In this document: one piece after another, positions 37,601-41,905 of the stretch | How positions within the stretch are numbered: the first letter of the stretch is position 1 | How the letters are laid out: each line of letters starts with the position of its first letter | Assembly (NCBI GenBank): GCA_907163375.1 | Contig: CAJQUW010003481.1 | Location: forward strand, 20,315-84,314 | DNA: 64,000 bases | From: Prostheceraeus crozeri | Lineage: Eukaryota > Platyhelminthes > Polycladida > Euryleptidae | Reading direction: 5' to 3' | The notes under the pieces: generated by a model | Databases searched by the model: none | What the model saw: the letters and a program-made list of their open reading frames with translations, nothing else | What the model was told of the DNA's origin: nothing | Made by a program: the position numbers and the translations under genes

Positions 37601-40553
37601 CAACAATAAAACCTCTAGAATGGAAATTAACCGTTAAACTACGCCAAAAAGAAAATCTGTCAGAATACGCCAATGGGTCATTTATGACCCAAGTAGATAA
37701 ATACATGAAAATGAGATGAAACTCGATGCCTTTTTGTATTCCAAATGTGATAATGTCTCTTTCCGACTTTATCGTTGAAAAATATGGAACATAGAATCAA
37801 TTAGGCCTATAGGCGAAAGCTACACGGGTATGATTATAAATACAACAGTACAAAAAAAAGAAAAATTCTCGAATTTAAATACATTATAGTAATATATTAT
37901 ACATCATGAAAAATGTTATCTGATCATAATTAGATGAACATAACGGCCAGTACTGATGTGATAAATGATTGAGCGTTTGAAAATAAAGTAAATGTCAAAA
38001 TATTTTCATCAGAATATACTGATCAATTAATCCTACAAGCTTATCGAGGCCTACAATAGCAATAAAATAATCAAGATGCCTGTAATTTCAGTAGCCTAAA
38101 TGACATAGAAACATGTTGCATGTAGTTATCATAGTATTTTGTAAATACGTATACACGCTTACCAGATTACTGTACAGTGTACGTACCTACATACTGTACA
38201 TTTAATACCGATACATATTTAGAAAGAAAAAAATACAATAGTTTTGTAGGATTCATTCAATTGACTACAAAAAAGGTACATGCATTGACCCAATCAAGTT
38301 TTAACATGTGTGGTGTTTGAACGATCCATGTAATTTGCATGAAGCACCGCTGCAGATTGCACAACGAAGTGTATGCTTGTTATCATTTTGACATAATCGA
38401 CATCGTCCTCGTTTTGGAGGATTGTCTTCCACATTTGGAGAACGACGTATGTTGAACAATTCCAGTGCCAACATGGTTTCTCTCGTTATCCTGAGATGAA
38501 CTCGTTTCTGCATCAACGGTAAACATAGTGATTCTGTAAGTGAATCAATGAAATCAGCTTTTGCCTTTATGCTTTCAACATGAGCCCCATCAGAAGTGTG
38601 ACGAAATAAAATGTATGAATTCAAGACGGTGATGAATCAGATTAAATTCAAGTTGAAAATAAATTCGTAGGTTCACCGAAGAGACTTCCTTACCGATGAA
38701 GTCAAGGACAGCTGATGGTCCATATTGTCAACTGCAGATTTTGTTTTATTGCAGTACTCTACAATCTCCGACTTACTGTTCTCTTCATTTGCTTGTCGAT
38801 GTTGAGTTGACAGCAACAAAATAGGTTTCGATTTTTTGTCTTTATAAGATAAAAGAGTTGCATTGTAAGAGTAAAAGTACTGTGCATCGCCTCTTGTACG
38901 TCCACGTGAAACTTTGGCTTGAGGAGGAATTCCTTTTGAATTATGGCGAACAGTTCCAACTAGAGTTGTTTTTCTCTCATGGAAGAGATCGATCAGAGGA
39001 ACCGAAGTGAACCAATTGTCCATGGTAACATTCACCCCTTGATTGAATATTGGTTCGCAAGTAACCATTGTTGTTCTGTCGCGTTTGCTCTGAATATCTT
39101 CGAATGGCTTCTCGTGAAATGTACTTTCACCGAGATACACCAATCCGTTTATTGCATACGTCGTTTCATTGTCTACCAGCCACACGATTTTTATACCGTA
39201 CTTTTCAGGTTTATTCGGAATGTACTGACGAAATACGACGCGGCCATGGAAGCCAAGCAGTTGTTCGACAATTGTCAAATGTGGCCCAGGGCGATAAATG
39301 TCTTGAAATTGTTTCATTTTCCTCTCAAAAAAAGTAGCGAACCGGTGAAAGTCTATCCCGCCGTTACCTTCGTAGCTTGTCGTCTGTTCTGAAAAATCGT
39401 CGAATTTCCTCAAATCTCTCTCGTGTCATCGTTGCTGTAAAAAATGAGCTGCTCCTTGTAGGAACGAATAACTTAGCCATCGGGATTCTGTAATGCGCAT
39501 GGACGTTTCGAGTCACTGGAGCTTCCTCTTTTCTTGCATTAATTAACGAATGAATCAGAAATACTAAATGGGTCGATTCTGACCCATCAGCGTACTTTGA
39601 GTAGTTGCAAGCGATCACCACTTACATAAGTGGACGAAAAAAATTATTCTATCATATTTAGGTCAGAAAAATCAATGTAATTAAAGTCTAGAAAGGGCTT
39701 AAGTGTGAGATTAAAAGTACAACCTTAAAAAGTATGAAATGTAAACATTTTGACATAAGTGACCCGTTGGCGTAGCTTAACGGTTAAGCTTCATGCAATG
39801 CACAATAACGGCACATAAATCTCACGCATTTTCACTTAGATGCACCTGCCAACGTCTGTATCATTGGGTTAGAATCAGTCACATGAGTAAATCGAAGCTT
39901 TTAATTGGTTCTTCATGCCCCAACTTAGTTCCCCCGGATGTGCCGCGACCTTGAGTCAATTTCCATTCTAGCGAACTTCAGATAAACAGTTTATTTCTAT
40001 GCCAACAACCATAGAAATAAACTGTTTATCCGAAGTTCGCTAGAATCAAAGTTAAACATATGATCATGATAAATAGCGGTCTATTATTGCTAATACGGAA
40101 ATAGCTTTGCGGACAAGACATGGCAATGCCTTGGGATAGTGTCGCTAAGTCAAGAAAGCTTCAATAACTATATGCGAGAAAAATAAATTCAGAAGTATGA
40201 AAAAGCAACTATTGATTAATTAATGAGATTTTTATGAGAAAGTTCATGAAATTTGATGAGATTTCATGCGAAAACGTTCCAAATCCGCATTAAATTTCAT
40301 GAAAAATCATGAGGAATTTTCGTGAGGGAAAAGTCAACGGTTGAAATCGTTCCTTAATATCCTTTCCAGTATGAGTTCATCATAGAAAATACTTTGTAAT
40401 GAAATGCATTACTGGAATGCGATACTTAACTGCAATAAATTTCAATTGATCAAGGTAGGTTATGAGTTTGCATATGAATTTGAGTTATATTGATGCTAGA
40501 TGAAACTTACATAGAAGAAGCAGAGACACCTGAATTCTTCCCCAGCCGGCCAT
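1418..40553 (-). CDS. Secreted ShKT-lectin-VWD-EGF mosaic protein, 21 exons, 3' end outside window
   Basis: Host gene rebuilt from 21 minus-strand exons, each bounded by AG and GT, with every exon-exon phase matching (1,2,1,2,1,1,1,0,1,2,2,1,0,1,1,1,1,2,1,0, open at 1). The product so far is about 1,324 residues: signal peptide 1 to about 21; ShKT 30-60 and 66-102; C-type-lectin-like 109-231; EGF-like 239-272; VWD from 276 with GDPH at 282-285 and CGNCNG at 427-432; C8 from 474; TIL 569-632; TILa/VWC-like from 632; then 16 EGF-like repeats, most with a D-x-[DN]-E-C calcium-binding start. The ATG at 40553 has A at -3 and G at +4 and follows an in-frame TAG with no other ATG between. Introns range from about 60 b to 6.6 kb and hold most of the window's transposons. 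It is expected to be an extracellular or mucus/matrix protein. VWD-C8-TIL modules with lectin and EGF domains are known in mucins, tectorins, zonadhesin and invertebrate adhesive proteins. The exact role is unknown. Confidence 0.9.
1644..2555. other. Intron 20, no recognised element
   Basis: Short open frames on both strands around 1965-2416 show no recognisable motif. The stretch at 2000-2200 is more GC-rich than its surroundings and may be an old repeat. Confidence 0.5.
2556..2905 (-). CDS. Exon 20: EGF array
   Basis: End of one EGF, D-R-N-E-C module, a shortened module starting N-I-E-C with only part of the usual Cys set, and a D-I-N-E-C module ending G-D-G-F-T-C-R. Phase 1 to 0. Confidence 0.92.
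3887..4139. mobile_element. MITE, ACTGTAAACCG family (copy 1)
   Basis: About 253 b with matching inverted ends (ACTGTAAACCGT and its mutated complement). A second copy with the same interior (CGAAAGCTGGCTGA, CCAATAGGAATGCCAATCGC) is at 23191-23474. No coding capacity. Confidence 0.65.
4470..4772. mobile_element. Head-to-head pair of tRNA-derived SINEs
   Basis: Left copy on the minus strand has an A-box-like TGGCCTAGCGAAGAAGG (complement of 4597-4613) and a perfect B box GGTTCGATTCC (complement of 4559-4569). A partial copy on the plus strand carries the same B box at 4672-4682. The two bodies form inverted arms of about 95 b. A further tail fragment of this family lies at 37548-37588. Confidence 0.7.
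4773..5174. other. Intron 19, right part, nothing recognised
   Basis: AT-rich, no motif. Confidence 0.4.
5175..5437 (-). CDS. Exon 19: EGF array
   Basis: End of one EGF, a full D-I-D-E-C module and most of a D-V-D-E-C module ending C-V-C-Q-Q-G-Y-R. Phase 2 to 1. Confidence 0.93.
6236..6644 (-). CDS. Exon 18: EGF array, three and a half modules
   Basis: Completes the EGF begun in exon 17, then D-I-N-E-C, P-I-N-P-C and N-V-D-E-C modules. The third start lacks the Glu, so it is probably not calcium-binding. Ends in phase 2 at F-F-C-Q; exon 19 supplies C-K-S-G to finish that EGF. Confidence 0.93.
6900..7892. mobile_element. Non-coding TIR element related to the ACTGTAAACCG family
   Basis: ACTGTAAACCGC near the left end and its complement GCGATTTACAGT at the right end, with many ATACGAA/TTCGTAT motifs facing each other. 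A 10-b direct repeat GCATGAATTT occurs at 6890-6899 and 7893-7902, but on the left nine bases separate it from the ACTGTAAACC motif, so it may not be a true target duplication. Confidence 0.55.
8089..8352. repeat. Inverted repeat, arms of about 75 b
   Basis: 8089-8164 is nearly the reverse complement of 8279-8352 (shared GTTTTCTCGAAGTT, GGCAATATTTTGAAAGTA, AAAATGTGGCGATTTTTTCA). Spacer about 115 b. No coding signal. Confidence 0.8.
9902..10137 (-). pseudogene. Non-LTR reverse transcriptase fragment
   Basis: Encodes W-L-L-S-S-Y-L-E-D-R-F-Q-C-V-R and S-G-A-P-Q-G-S-I-I-G-P-Y-L-F, the segment of CR1/jockey-type reverse transcriptases just before the catalytic F/YADD. Both ends are cut. It lies in the intron between exons 17 and 18. 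Confidence 0.85.
10165..10555 (+). repeat. Dispersed repeat B, copy 1
   Basis: Matches the reverse complement of 41345-41905 over most of its length (shared blocks around GTGAGTGGCGTGCGT, TTCAGTGTA, GGAGAAAACTTGTGC, TATCTCTGTAAGGTAT). Class unknown, no coding capacity seen. Confidence 0.7.
10556..11409. other. Intron 17 segment, no recognised element
   Basis: AT-rich non-coding sequence. Confidence 0.4.
11410..12700. mobile_element. Foldback element with 75-b tandem repeats (family D)
   Basis: Arms 11410-11690 and 11850-12150 are reverse complements, about 290 b each. The right arm runs into roughly eight degenerate tandem units of 72-85 b (12072-12695) built on GTACATCATTCTGTGAAAG ... CCCTGCAGAAACTCGTGCTGG. 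Part of the same sequence recurs at 42330-42640 and 58288-58362. Open frames here are repeat by-products. Confidence 0.75.
12755..12952 (-). CDS. Exon 17: one and a half calcium-binding EGF domains
   Basis: D-I-N-E-C and D-I-D-E-C modules. The exon stops inside the Tyr-Glu-Cys of the second EGF, after one base of the Cys codon; exon 18 completes it (Y-E-C-V-C-Q-D-G-Y). The donor lies about 65 b from a tandem repeat block. Confidence 0.93.
12953..14628. other. Intron 16; possible MITE at 13486-13868
   Basis: A CGACAATTATCCTACAAAA-like block occurs near 13500 and, inverted, near 13835-13855 next to TACGGTTTACACTG, suggesting another short inverted-repeat element of the ACTGTAAACCG group. The rest shows nothing. 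Confidence 0.4.
14629..14904 (-). CDS. Exon 16: two calcium-binding EGF domains
   Basis: Two modules starting D-V-N-E-C and D-I-N-E-C, with G-S-F-R-C-E-C and G-G-Y-R-C-V-C cores. The second has a Lys/Arg-rich insert before its last Cys. 276 nt, phase 1 to 1. Confidence 0.93.
14905..15992. other. Intron 15, nothing recognised
   Basis: About 1.1 kb without a recognisable gene or repeat. Confidence 0.4.
15993..16133 (-). CDS. Exon 15: calcium-binding EGF domain
   Basis: One EGF module on a single symmetrical phase 1-1 exon (141 nt): D-I-N-E-C start, N-T-Q-G-S-Y-R-C hydroxylation-type motif, C-R-K-G-F. The gap before the last Cys is longer than usual. Confidence 0.92.
16205..16382 (-). CDS. Exon 14: TILa/VWC-like segment and an EGF-like domain
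   Basis: W649 and Cys 654/660 complete a short TILa/VWC-like unit after the C-G-C of exon 13. Then P-V-R-C-V-K-N-A-Q-C ... C-Q-C-R-R-G-Y-R-G-N-G is the first repeat of the long EGF array. Phase 0 to 1. Confidence 0.82.
16798..17222 (+). pseudogene. 3' end of a non-LTR retrotransposon (LINE copy A)
   Basis: Y-A-S-P-V-F-F-H-L-P ... Y-E-R-F-Q-S-R-V-H-K is the thumb region after reverse transcriptase. The frame shifts once, then S-R-T-S-I-R-P-N-S-F-V-F resembles the typical C-terminal tail. Truncated and frameshifted; it abuts copy B. Confidence 0.7.
17223..18017 (+). pseudogene. Non-LTR reverse transcriptase fragment (LINE copy B)
   Basis: Starts after the catalytic motif: L-Q-N-E-I-D-N-V-L-H-W-T-D-K-L-Q-L-N-V-N-L-S-K, then V-K-I-L-G-C, thumb, and a C-terminal S-S-R-R-E-A-A-A-I-K-L-F segment at 17820-18017. 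Several frameshifts and a 5' truncation. The tail matches copy C at 20500-20730. Confidence 0.8.
18374..18995 (+). pseudogene. Degenerate Tc1/mariner-type transposase
   Basis: G-A-A-R-K-I-S-D-R-V-D-D followed in another frame by T-S-Q-E-I-A-S-I-L-Q-E-K resembles the Tc1 DNA-binding region. S-I-M-K-A-W-C ... C-S-D-L-I-Q-P-M-L-R-R-I at 18888-18980 resembles the Tc1 C-terminus. The DDE core is missing. Weak but consistent in order and strand. Confidence 0.45.
19449..19684 (-). CDS. Exon 13: TIL domain with a basic, His-rich insert
   Basis: TIL-like: starts C-T-M-K-C-P and ends G-C-R-C-H-K-G-Y-F-K-F-G-E-K-C-I-K-H-C-G-C, the usual TIL end. Between them lies an unusual stretch very rich in Arg, His and Lys (K-N-R-H-L-R-H-R-G-K-G-N-M-H-H-G-Y-R-H-R). 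Phase 1 to 0. Confidence 0.82.
19956..20880 (+). pseudogene. Non-LTR retrotransposon with deleted catalytic core (LINE copy C)
   Basis: 258-residue open frame: S-S-G-V-P-Q-G-S-I-L-G-P-Y-L-F, then directly H-H-S-L-L-E-W ... L-N-M-N-K-C-K-M, so the F/YADD segment is lost by an in-frame internal deletion. The thumb and C-terminal S-S-R-R-K-C-A-S-L-K part are present, followed by a short 3' UTR to about 20880. Lies in the intron between exons 12 and 13. Confidence 0.85.
20975..21108 (-). CDS. Exon 12: second half of C8 domain
   Basis: Joined to exon 11 it reads N-Y-L-M-D-S-C-Y-W-D-G-C, then C-S-Y-Y-S-V-A-A-K-M-C, then W-R-Q-K-T-G-C, completing C8. Phase 2 to 1. Confidence 0.88.
21167..21313 (-). 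CDS. Exon 11: first half of C8 domain
   Basis: Starts with Cys 474 and has W-P-T-C-S-E-E, K-K-C-G-E-I and G-K-C-A-R-K-V: the regularly spaced Cys of the C8 domain that follows VWD in mucins, tectorin and zonadhesin. Phase 2 to 2. Confidence 0.88.
21314..22749. other. Intron 10, nothing recognised
   Basis: No repeat or exon signal seen. Confidence 0.4.
22750..22891 (-). CDS. Exon 10: end of VWD domain (CGNCNG)
   Basis: Encodes G-I-C-G-N-C-N-G-N at residues 425-433, the conserved end of VWD domains, followed by F-G-A-S-W-Q-I, the usual link to C8. Phase 1 to 2. Confidence 0.92.
22952..23120 (-). CDS. Exon 9: middle of VWD domain
   Basis: Beta-rich VWD core: A-P-K-E-C-G-V-M-Q-V, then D-V-D-V-F-V-K-L-D. 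Donor GTGAGT at 22950-22951 follows V-Q-G. The frame also stays open through the 60-b intron, so retained-intron reading would give a longer domain without the CGNCNG match. Spliced reading fits the family better. Phase 0 to 1. Confidence 0.9.
23191..23474. mobile_element. MITE, ACTGTAAACCG family (copy 2)
   Basis: Second copy of the element at 3887-4139, sharing GTACGAAAGCTGGCTGA, CAATAGGAATGCCAATCGC and TTTCGTAAGTAGCTTTGG. Inverted ends TTTAAACTGTA and TACAGTTTACA. Confidence 0.65.
23854..24137 (-). CDS. Exon 8: start of von Willebrand factor type D domain
   Basis: Begins PCECKALGDPHYFTFDG and continues to the F-M-G-K-C-T-Y-Q-L strand, a textbook VWD opening. The GDPH site at residues 282-285 matches the tetrapeptide at which some mucin VWD domains cleave themselves between Asp and Pro. 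Phase 1 to 0. Confidence 0.95.
24138..25149. other. Intron 7, nothing recognised
   Basis: A 68-codon frame at 24631-24837 has no recognisable motif. Confidence 0.4.
25150..25272 (-). CDS. Exon 7: EGF-like domain between lectin and VWD
   Basis: One EGF-like module: Cys at 239 and 243, then E-C-V-F, Y-E-C-K-C-Y-D-G-Y-Y-G-N, final Cys 272. It lacks the calcium-binding D-x-D-E start. Phase 1 to 1, the usual phase of shuffled extracellular exons. Confidence 0.88.
25343..25600 (+). mobile_element. Possible degenerate tRNA-derived SINE
   Basis: GGAATAGCTCAGTTGATATA matches a tRNA 5' end and A box. A degenerate B-box-like GGTCTATAGTTCC lies 50 b later. No clear tail or target duplication. Confidence 0.4.
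25691..27594. mobile_element. 1.9-kb non-autonomous TIR element with CCTAAGTTAGG palindromes
   Basis: The first 19 b GGGCCGTATGCTAGAACAA are perfectly repeated, inverted, at 27576-27594. The motif GTATGCTNGAAC recurs inside both ends (25754 and, inverted, about 27505-27517), and CTAAGTTAG-type palindromes fill the terminal 150-200 b. No target duplication is evident and no transposase frame is present. Confidence 0.75.
27595..28761. other. Intron 6, right part, nothing recognised
   Basis: AT-rich. The 130-codon plus frame at 28530-28922 is opposite exon 6 and shows no motif. Confidence 0.4.
28762..28857 (-). CDS. Exon 6: C-terminal part of C-type-lectin-like domain
   Basis: Contains SDGTWDMEDLEMKLPSIC, equivalent to the G-x-W-x-D ... 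P-F-I-C ending of CTLDs. The inner Cys pair of the canonical fold (before the Trp and after the Asp) is missing while the outer pair is kept. Phase 1 to 1. Confidence 0.85.
29067..29185 (-). CDS. Exon 5: middle of C-type-lectin-like domain (WIG motif)
   Basis: Encodes the conserved V-W-I-G-I strand of CTLDs and a Tyr-rich loop. No EPN or QPD sugar-specificity motif is visible in the loop, so classical calcium-dependent sugar binding is doubtful. Phases 2 to 1 match both neighbours. Confidence 0.85.
29290..29580 (+). repeat. Dispersed repeat E, copy 1
   Basis: Diverged match to 53370-53640 (shared ACGGACG, TGTTTACCATGACTG, and a parallel run of similar blocks). Class unknown. Confidence 0.55.
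29600..31471. other. Intron 4, nothing recognised
   Basis: 1.9 kb, AT-rich, no exon or repeat signature found. Confidence 0.4.
31472..31631 (-). CDS. Exon 4: N-terminal part of C-type-lectin-like domain
   Basis: Starts CPKGYVYINALCYRV and contains T-Y-N-E-A-S-D-H-C, the usual first half of a long-form CTLD (two N-terminal Cys, then the A-x3-C helix). Of three possible GT donors, only the one at 31470-31471 gives phase 2, which exon 5 needs. Confidence 0.88.
31900..32650 (+). pseudogene. Unidentified degenerate coding fragment
   Basis: More GC-rich than its surroundings. Frame 32108-32473 is open. A second frame from about 32465 reads L-N-I-I-N-D-H-K-E-R-G-I-A-F-I, stop, A-F-N-Q-T-L ... E-E-Q-L-D-F-L-Q-E-V-A ... 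H-R-R-N-F-P. This looks like the C-terminal motif of a widely duplicated invertebrate protein family of unknown function that I recall only vaguely. Probably a transposon-related relic. Confidence 0.35.
33304..33551 (-). CDS. Exon 3: two ShKT (six-cysteine) domains
   Basis: Two consecutive six-cysteine domains. The first has Cys at protein positions 30, 36, 44, 53, 57 and 60 (ending CPELCGIC). The second has Cys at 66, 75, 84, 95, 99 and 102 (ending CQHTCGFC). The spacing and the C-x3-C-x2-C ending are the ShKT signature. Such domains occur as accessory modules in many secreted invertebrate proteins and do not imply a toxin here. In phase 2, out phase 1. Confidence 0.9.
33917..33947 (-). CDS. 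Exon 2: 31-nt microexon completing the signal peptide
   Basis: Acceptor TTTGTTTCAG, donor GTAAGTAA. In phase 1, out phase 2. It encodes the end of the hydrophobic core and the likely signal-peptidase region (F-N-F-A-L-G-N-G-E). It is too short to be found by ORF size; it is called because it is the only piece that joins exon 1 (out 1) to exon 3 (in 2) with good splice sites. Confidence 0.75.
34007..35653 (-). mobile_element. Tc1-type transposon with TIRs and TA duplication
   Basis: Ends CAGTCCGTTTCATAAAAAG (left) and CAGATTGTTTCATAAAAAA (complement of right end) match at about 26 of 30 positions, and TA flanks both sides (34005-34006, 35654-35655). Length 1,647 b, one uninterrupted transposase frame inside. 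It sits in intron 1 of the mosaic gene. Confidence 0.93.
34164..35159 (-). CDS. Tc1-type DD34E transposase, apparently intact
   Basis: 331 codons without interruption, the usual length for Tc1. N-terminal paired-type helix-turn-helix (L-E-L-G-F-S-L-R-A-T-S-K-R-L-N-V-P-Y), a GSGRPRKTSKR basic hook, second HTH (T-E-M-A-A-L ... S-K-S-T-I-R-R-R-L), then the DDE core: D in V-V-W-S-D-E-A-S, D in F-M-D-D-N-A-T-C-H, and E in D-L-N-P-I-E-N-V-W exactly 34 residues after the second Asp. It cuts and pastes the flanking element at TA sites. A long 490-b leader separates the ATG from the right TIR. All catalytic residues are present, so it may be a recently active copy. Confidence 0.93.
   Translation of the reverse strand: MNNNKIAFTKGKVSALLELGFSLRATSKRLNVPYTNVHRWHNDDFRLCRKEGSGRPRKTSKRRDRLILRFVKVDPSLSLTEMAALDSSISKSTIRRRLVESNLKSCKRPSQIELSDQHTKRCLRWAMSHCHWRNQWDRVVWSDEASVRLKDSDGRLRLWIKSDQEIPRHLHRPRVQGGATLLIWAGIWTNGRSELHIQQGTMNSERYVNVLRMNIGQMTDQLGDPSTWLFMDDNATCHRSSRVNLCKSQLGLRTLSWPARSPDLNPIENVWSILKRNVRRSLLPTDGVSQLTSLLKREWRKLDQSKINDIIESMPRRIGNVIDNKGRATKY
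35740..36170 (-). pseudogene. LINE ORF1-like fragment (coiled coil plus RRM start)
   Basis: About 140 codons: a heptad-like coiled coil (V-D-E-V-N-K-N-M-T-K-M-M-E-T-I ... L-K-E-Q-L-L-Q-Q-Q-A-E-I-N-I-L) followed by Q-R-Q-S-R-S-K-N-I-I-V-T-G-V, the usual entry of the RNA-recognition domain in LINE ORF1. It is cut after this point. Keeping a 5' region without the rest is unusual for a LINE. Confidence 0.6.
36180..37580. other. Intron 1 segment, nothing recognised except a SINE tail at 37548-37588
   Basis: AT-rich. The end shares AGAGAATGACAACTATTAAG and ACACCAAC with the SINE at 4470-4772. Confidence 0.4.
37631..39783 (-). mobile_element. piggyBac-type transposon with TTAA duplication
   Basis: TTAA at 37627-37630 and 39784-39787. 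Inverted ends CCGTTAAACTACGCCAA (left) and CCGTTAAGCTACGCCAA (complement of right). The empty site is kept in the MITE copy at 41032-41310 (TTAA at 41269-41272). 2,153 b. Confidence 0.93.
38301..39621 (-). pseudogene. piggyBac transposase, frameshifted and catalytically altered
   Basis: Three frames in order: 39621-39364 (M-T-R-E-R-F-E-E-I-R-R-F-F), 39413-38673 (R-Q-Y-I-P-N-K-P-x-K-Y-G-I-K, V-T-M-D-N-W-F-T-S, K-S-A-V-D-N-M-D-H) and 38624-38301, which ends in the Cys/His-rich zinc-binding tail (C-R-L-C-Q ... C-A-I-C ... C-K-L-H). Two of the catalytic Asp positions are kept, but the first (family T-I-D-E-Q-L) is T-I-V-E-Q-L here, a GAC-to-GTC change at 39267-39269. The N-terminus is short against the family's roughly 590 residues. 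Inactive copy. Confidence 0.9.
40010..40053. mobile_element. Third, partial copy of the hAT-like MITE end
   Basis: Starts CATAGAAATAAACTG right after the CCAACAAC duplication and mirrors the neighbouring end of copy 1, giving an inverted repeat with arms of about 40 b around an 8-b spacer. Confidence 0.7.
40120..40345 (+). repeat. Dispersed repeat C, copy 1
   Basis: Matches 45440-45650 (AATGAGATTTTTATGAGAAA, AAAAATCATGAGGA, TTCGYGAGGGAAA blocks). Unknown class. Confidence 0.65.
40511..40553 (-). CDS. Exon 1 of mosaic gene: start codon and first half of signal peptide
   Basis: Encodes MAGWGRIQVSLLLL and one extra base, then donor GTAAGTTT. A short basic start is followed by a hydrophobic run that continues into exon 2 (C-F-N-F-A-L-G). 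An in-frame TAG lies 15 codons upstream, so this ATG is the natural start. It is joined to exon 2 by phase 1 across a 6.6-kb intron full of transposons, so the link rests on phase and on the completed signal peptide. Confidence 0.75.
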
Positions 40554-40619
40554 GCTTGGTTCGTAGTTCAGACACGCTGCTGTGTTAAATATAATGGTCT
40601 AAAGATATCAGTAATATAT

Positions 40620-41023
40620 TTCCGCATAATTGAATTGTCACTCAAATGTCAAAATGTTCTATTTTTCTGTCAAATTTCATTGCTTGCGAAGTATGACAGT
40701 GTCAGAAAACCTACGAAATGCTAATCCTGCTGTCTTGAAATGGAATGCGAAAAATTATGATGTCATGATACGAAAAAGTTGTCAATTTCATGAATACCAA
40801 TGTCGGTGACACTGATGTGTTTGAAGAAATTATGTACCCAATTTTCCGGCTTTTCGAGACAGATGTTCACGAGGAGTTGATTTGATTAGCTAAACAAATA
40901 AAAATCACTGATCTGATTGAAAATGTGTTCGACAAAGACGTCCAAAATTATGACAGTGATCGCTATATCTATCTGCAGATTGTTGCAACTTTCATCTAAT
41001 AAGAATGTGAAACTAATGCATAG
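40620..41023. other. Upstream of mosaic gene, no feature seen
   Basis: Would contain the promoter if exon 1 is the first exon. No TATA-like element can be assigned with confidence. Confidence 0.35.
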
Positions 41024-41031
41024 GTAAACAC

Positions 41032-41310
41032 CATAGAAATAGATTGTTTAACTGAAGTTGACTAGAATGGAAATTGACTCAAGGTCGCGGCACCGCGGGG
41101 GGGACTAAGTTGGGGCATGAATGACCAATGAAAAGCTTAGAATGAGTAATTACTTACACTTAGAATTACTCATGTGACTGATTCTAACCCAATGATACAA
41201 CCGTTGACAGGTGTATCTAAGTGAAAATGCGTGCGACTTATGTGTCACTACTTTGTATTGCATGAAGCTTAACCTCCGTTCGAGAGGTTTTATTGTTGTC
41301 GATTTCTATG
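41032..41310. mobile_element. hAT-like MITE, copy 2 (empty piggyBac site)
   Basis: Ends CATAGAAATAGA and (complement) CATAGAAATCGA, 8-b target duplication GTAAACAC at 41024-41031 and 41311-41318. Its TTAA at 41269-41272 is the uninterrupted equivalent of the piggyBac site in copy 1. Confidence 0.88.
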
Positions 41311-41344
41311 GTAAACACACATAAATAGATTTTCTATTCTTTCA

Positions 41345-41905
41345 GTTTGCTAGAAGCGAAGACTTATTCAAAACAACGGCACATGCTGGAGTGGCACATG
41401 CTTAGGAAGTGGGCGAAAAGGAATTCCCTATACCTTACAGAGATAGGAGAAGTTTTCCGTCGCTTGCGGATTGTTGTGATTCTATCAAAGTGATTTGATT
41501 GCCACGATTCCTTCAGATTCGAAGAATGCAGATCAATTTGCACAAGTTTTCTCCACAATATTGGTCGATCCGATCATTAAATTATAGACAAAGGCAGGCA
41601 TTTATTAAATTAAAATATTTAATTATTCAATTTAATTTAATAAAATTAATTTAAAAAAATTATAAAATTAATTTAAAAATTTATAAAATTAAAAAATTAA
41701 AATCTAATTATTCAAAAGCAGCGGAAATTATTGCACGTGATGATTTCTCCATCCTCTTCTCAGCATTCCTCACTGCAGAGTGCATACACTGAATTGTAGC
41801 CGGACAGCGGTGAGTGTTTTGGTGTGTGCGAAGTTATATCACGGTACGCACGCCACTCACTCACTGGCTCTGTTATCTAGACCCGGCTGACAGCTTATTG
41901 TTTGC
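41345..41905 (-). repeat. Dispersed repeat B, copy 2, with AT-rich insert
   Basis: Reverse-complement match to 10165-10555. A low-complexity A/T tract (41596-41715) interrupts it. Confidence 0.7.

Larger units (their letters stand above)
37589..40001. mobile_element. hAT-like MITE, copy 1, split by a piggyBac element
   Basis: Ends CATAGAAAT and ATTTCTATG, flanked by 8-b direct repeats CCAACAAC (37581-37588 and 40002-40009), the target duplication length of hAT elements. Without the piggyBac insert it is about 256 b. Intact relative at 41032-41310. Confidence 0.8.
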
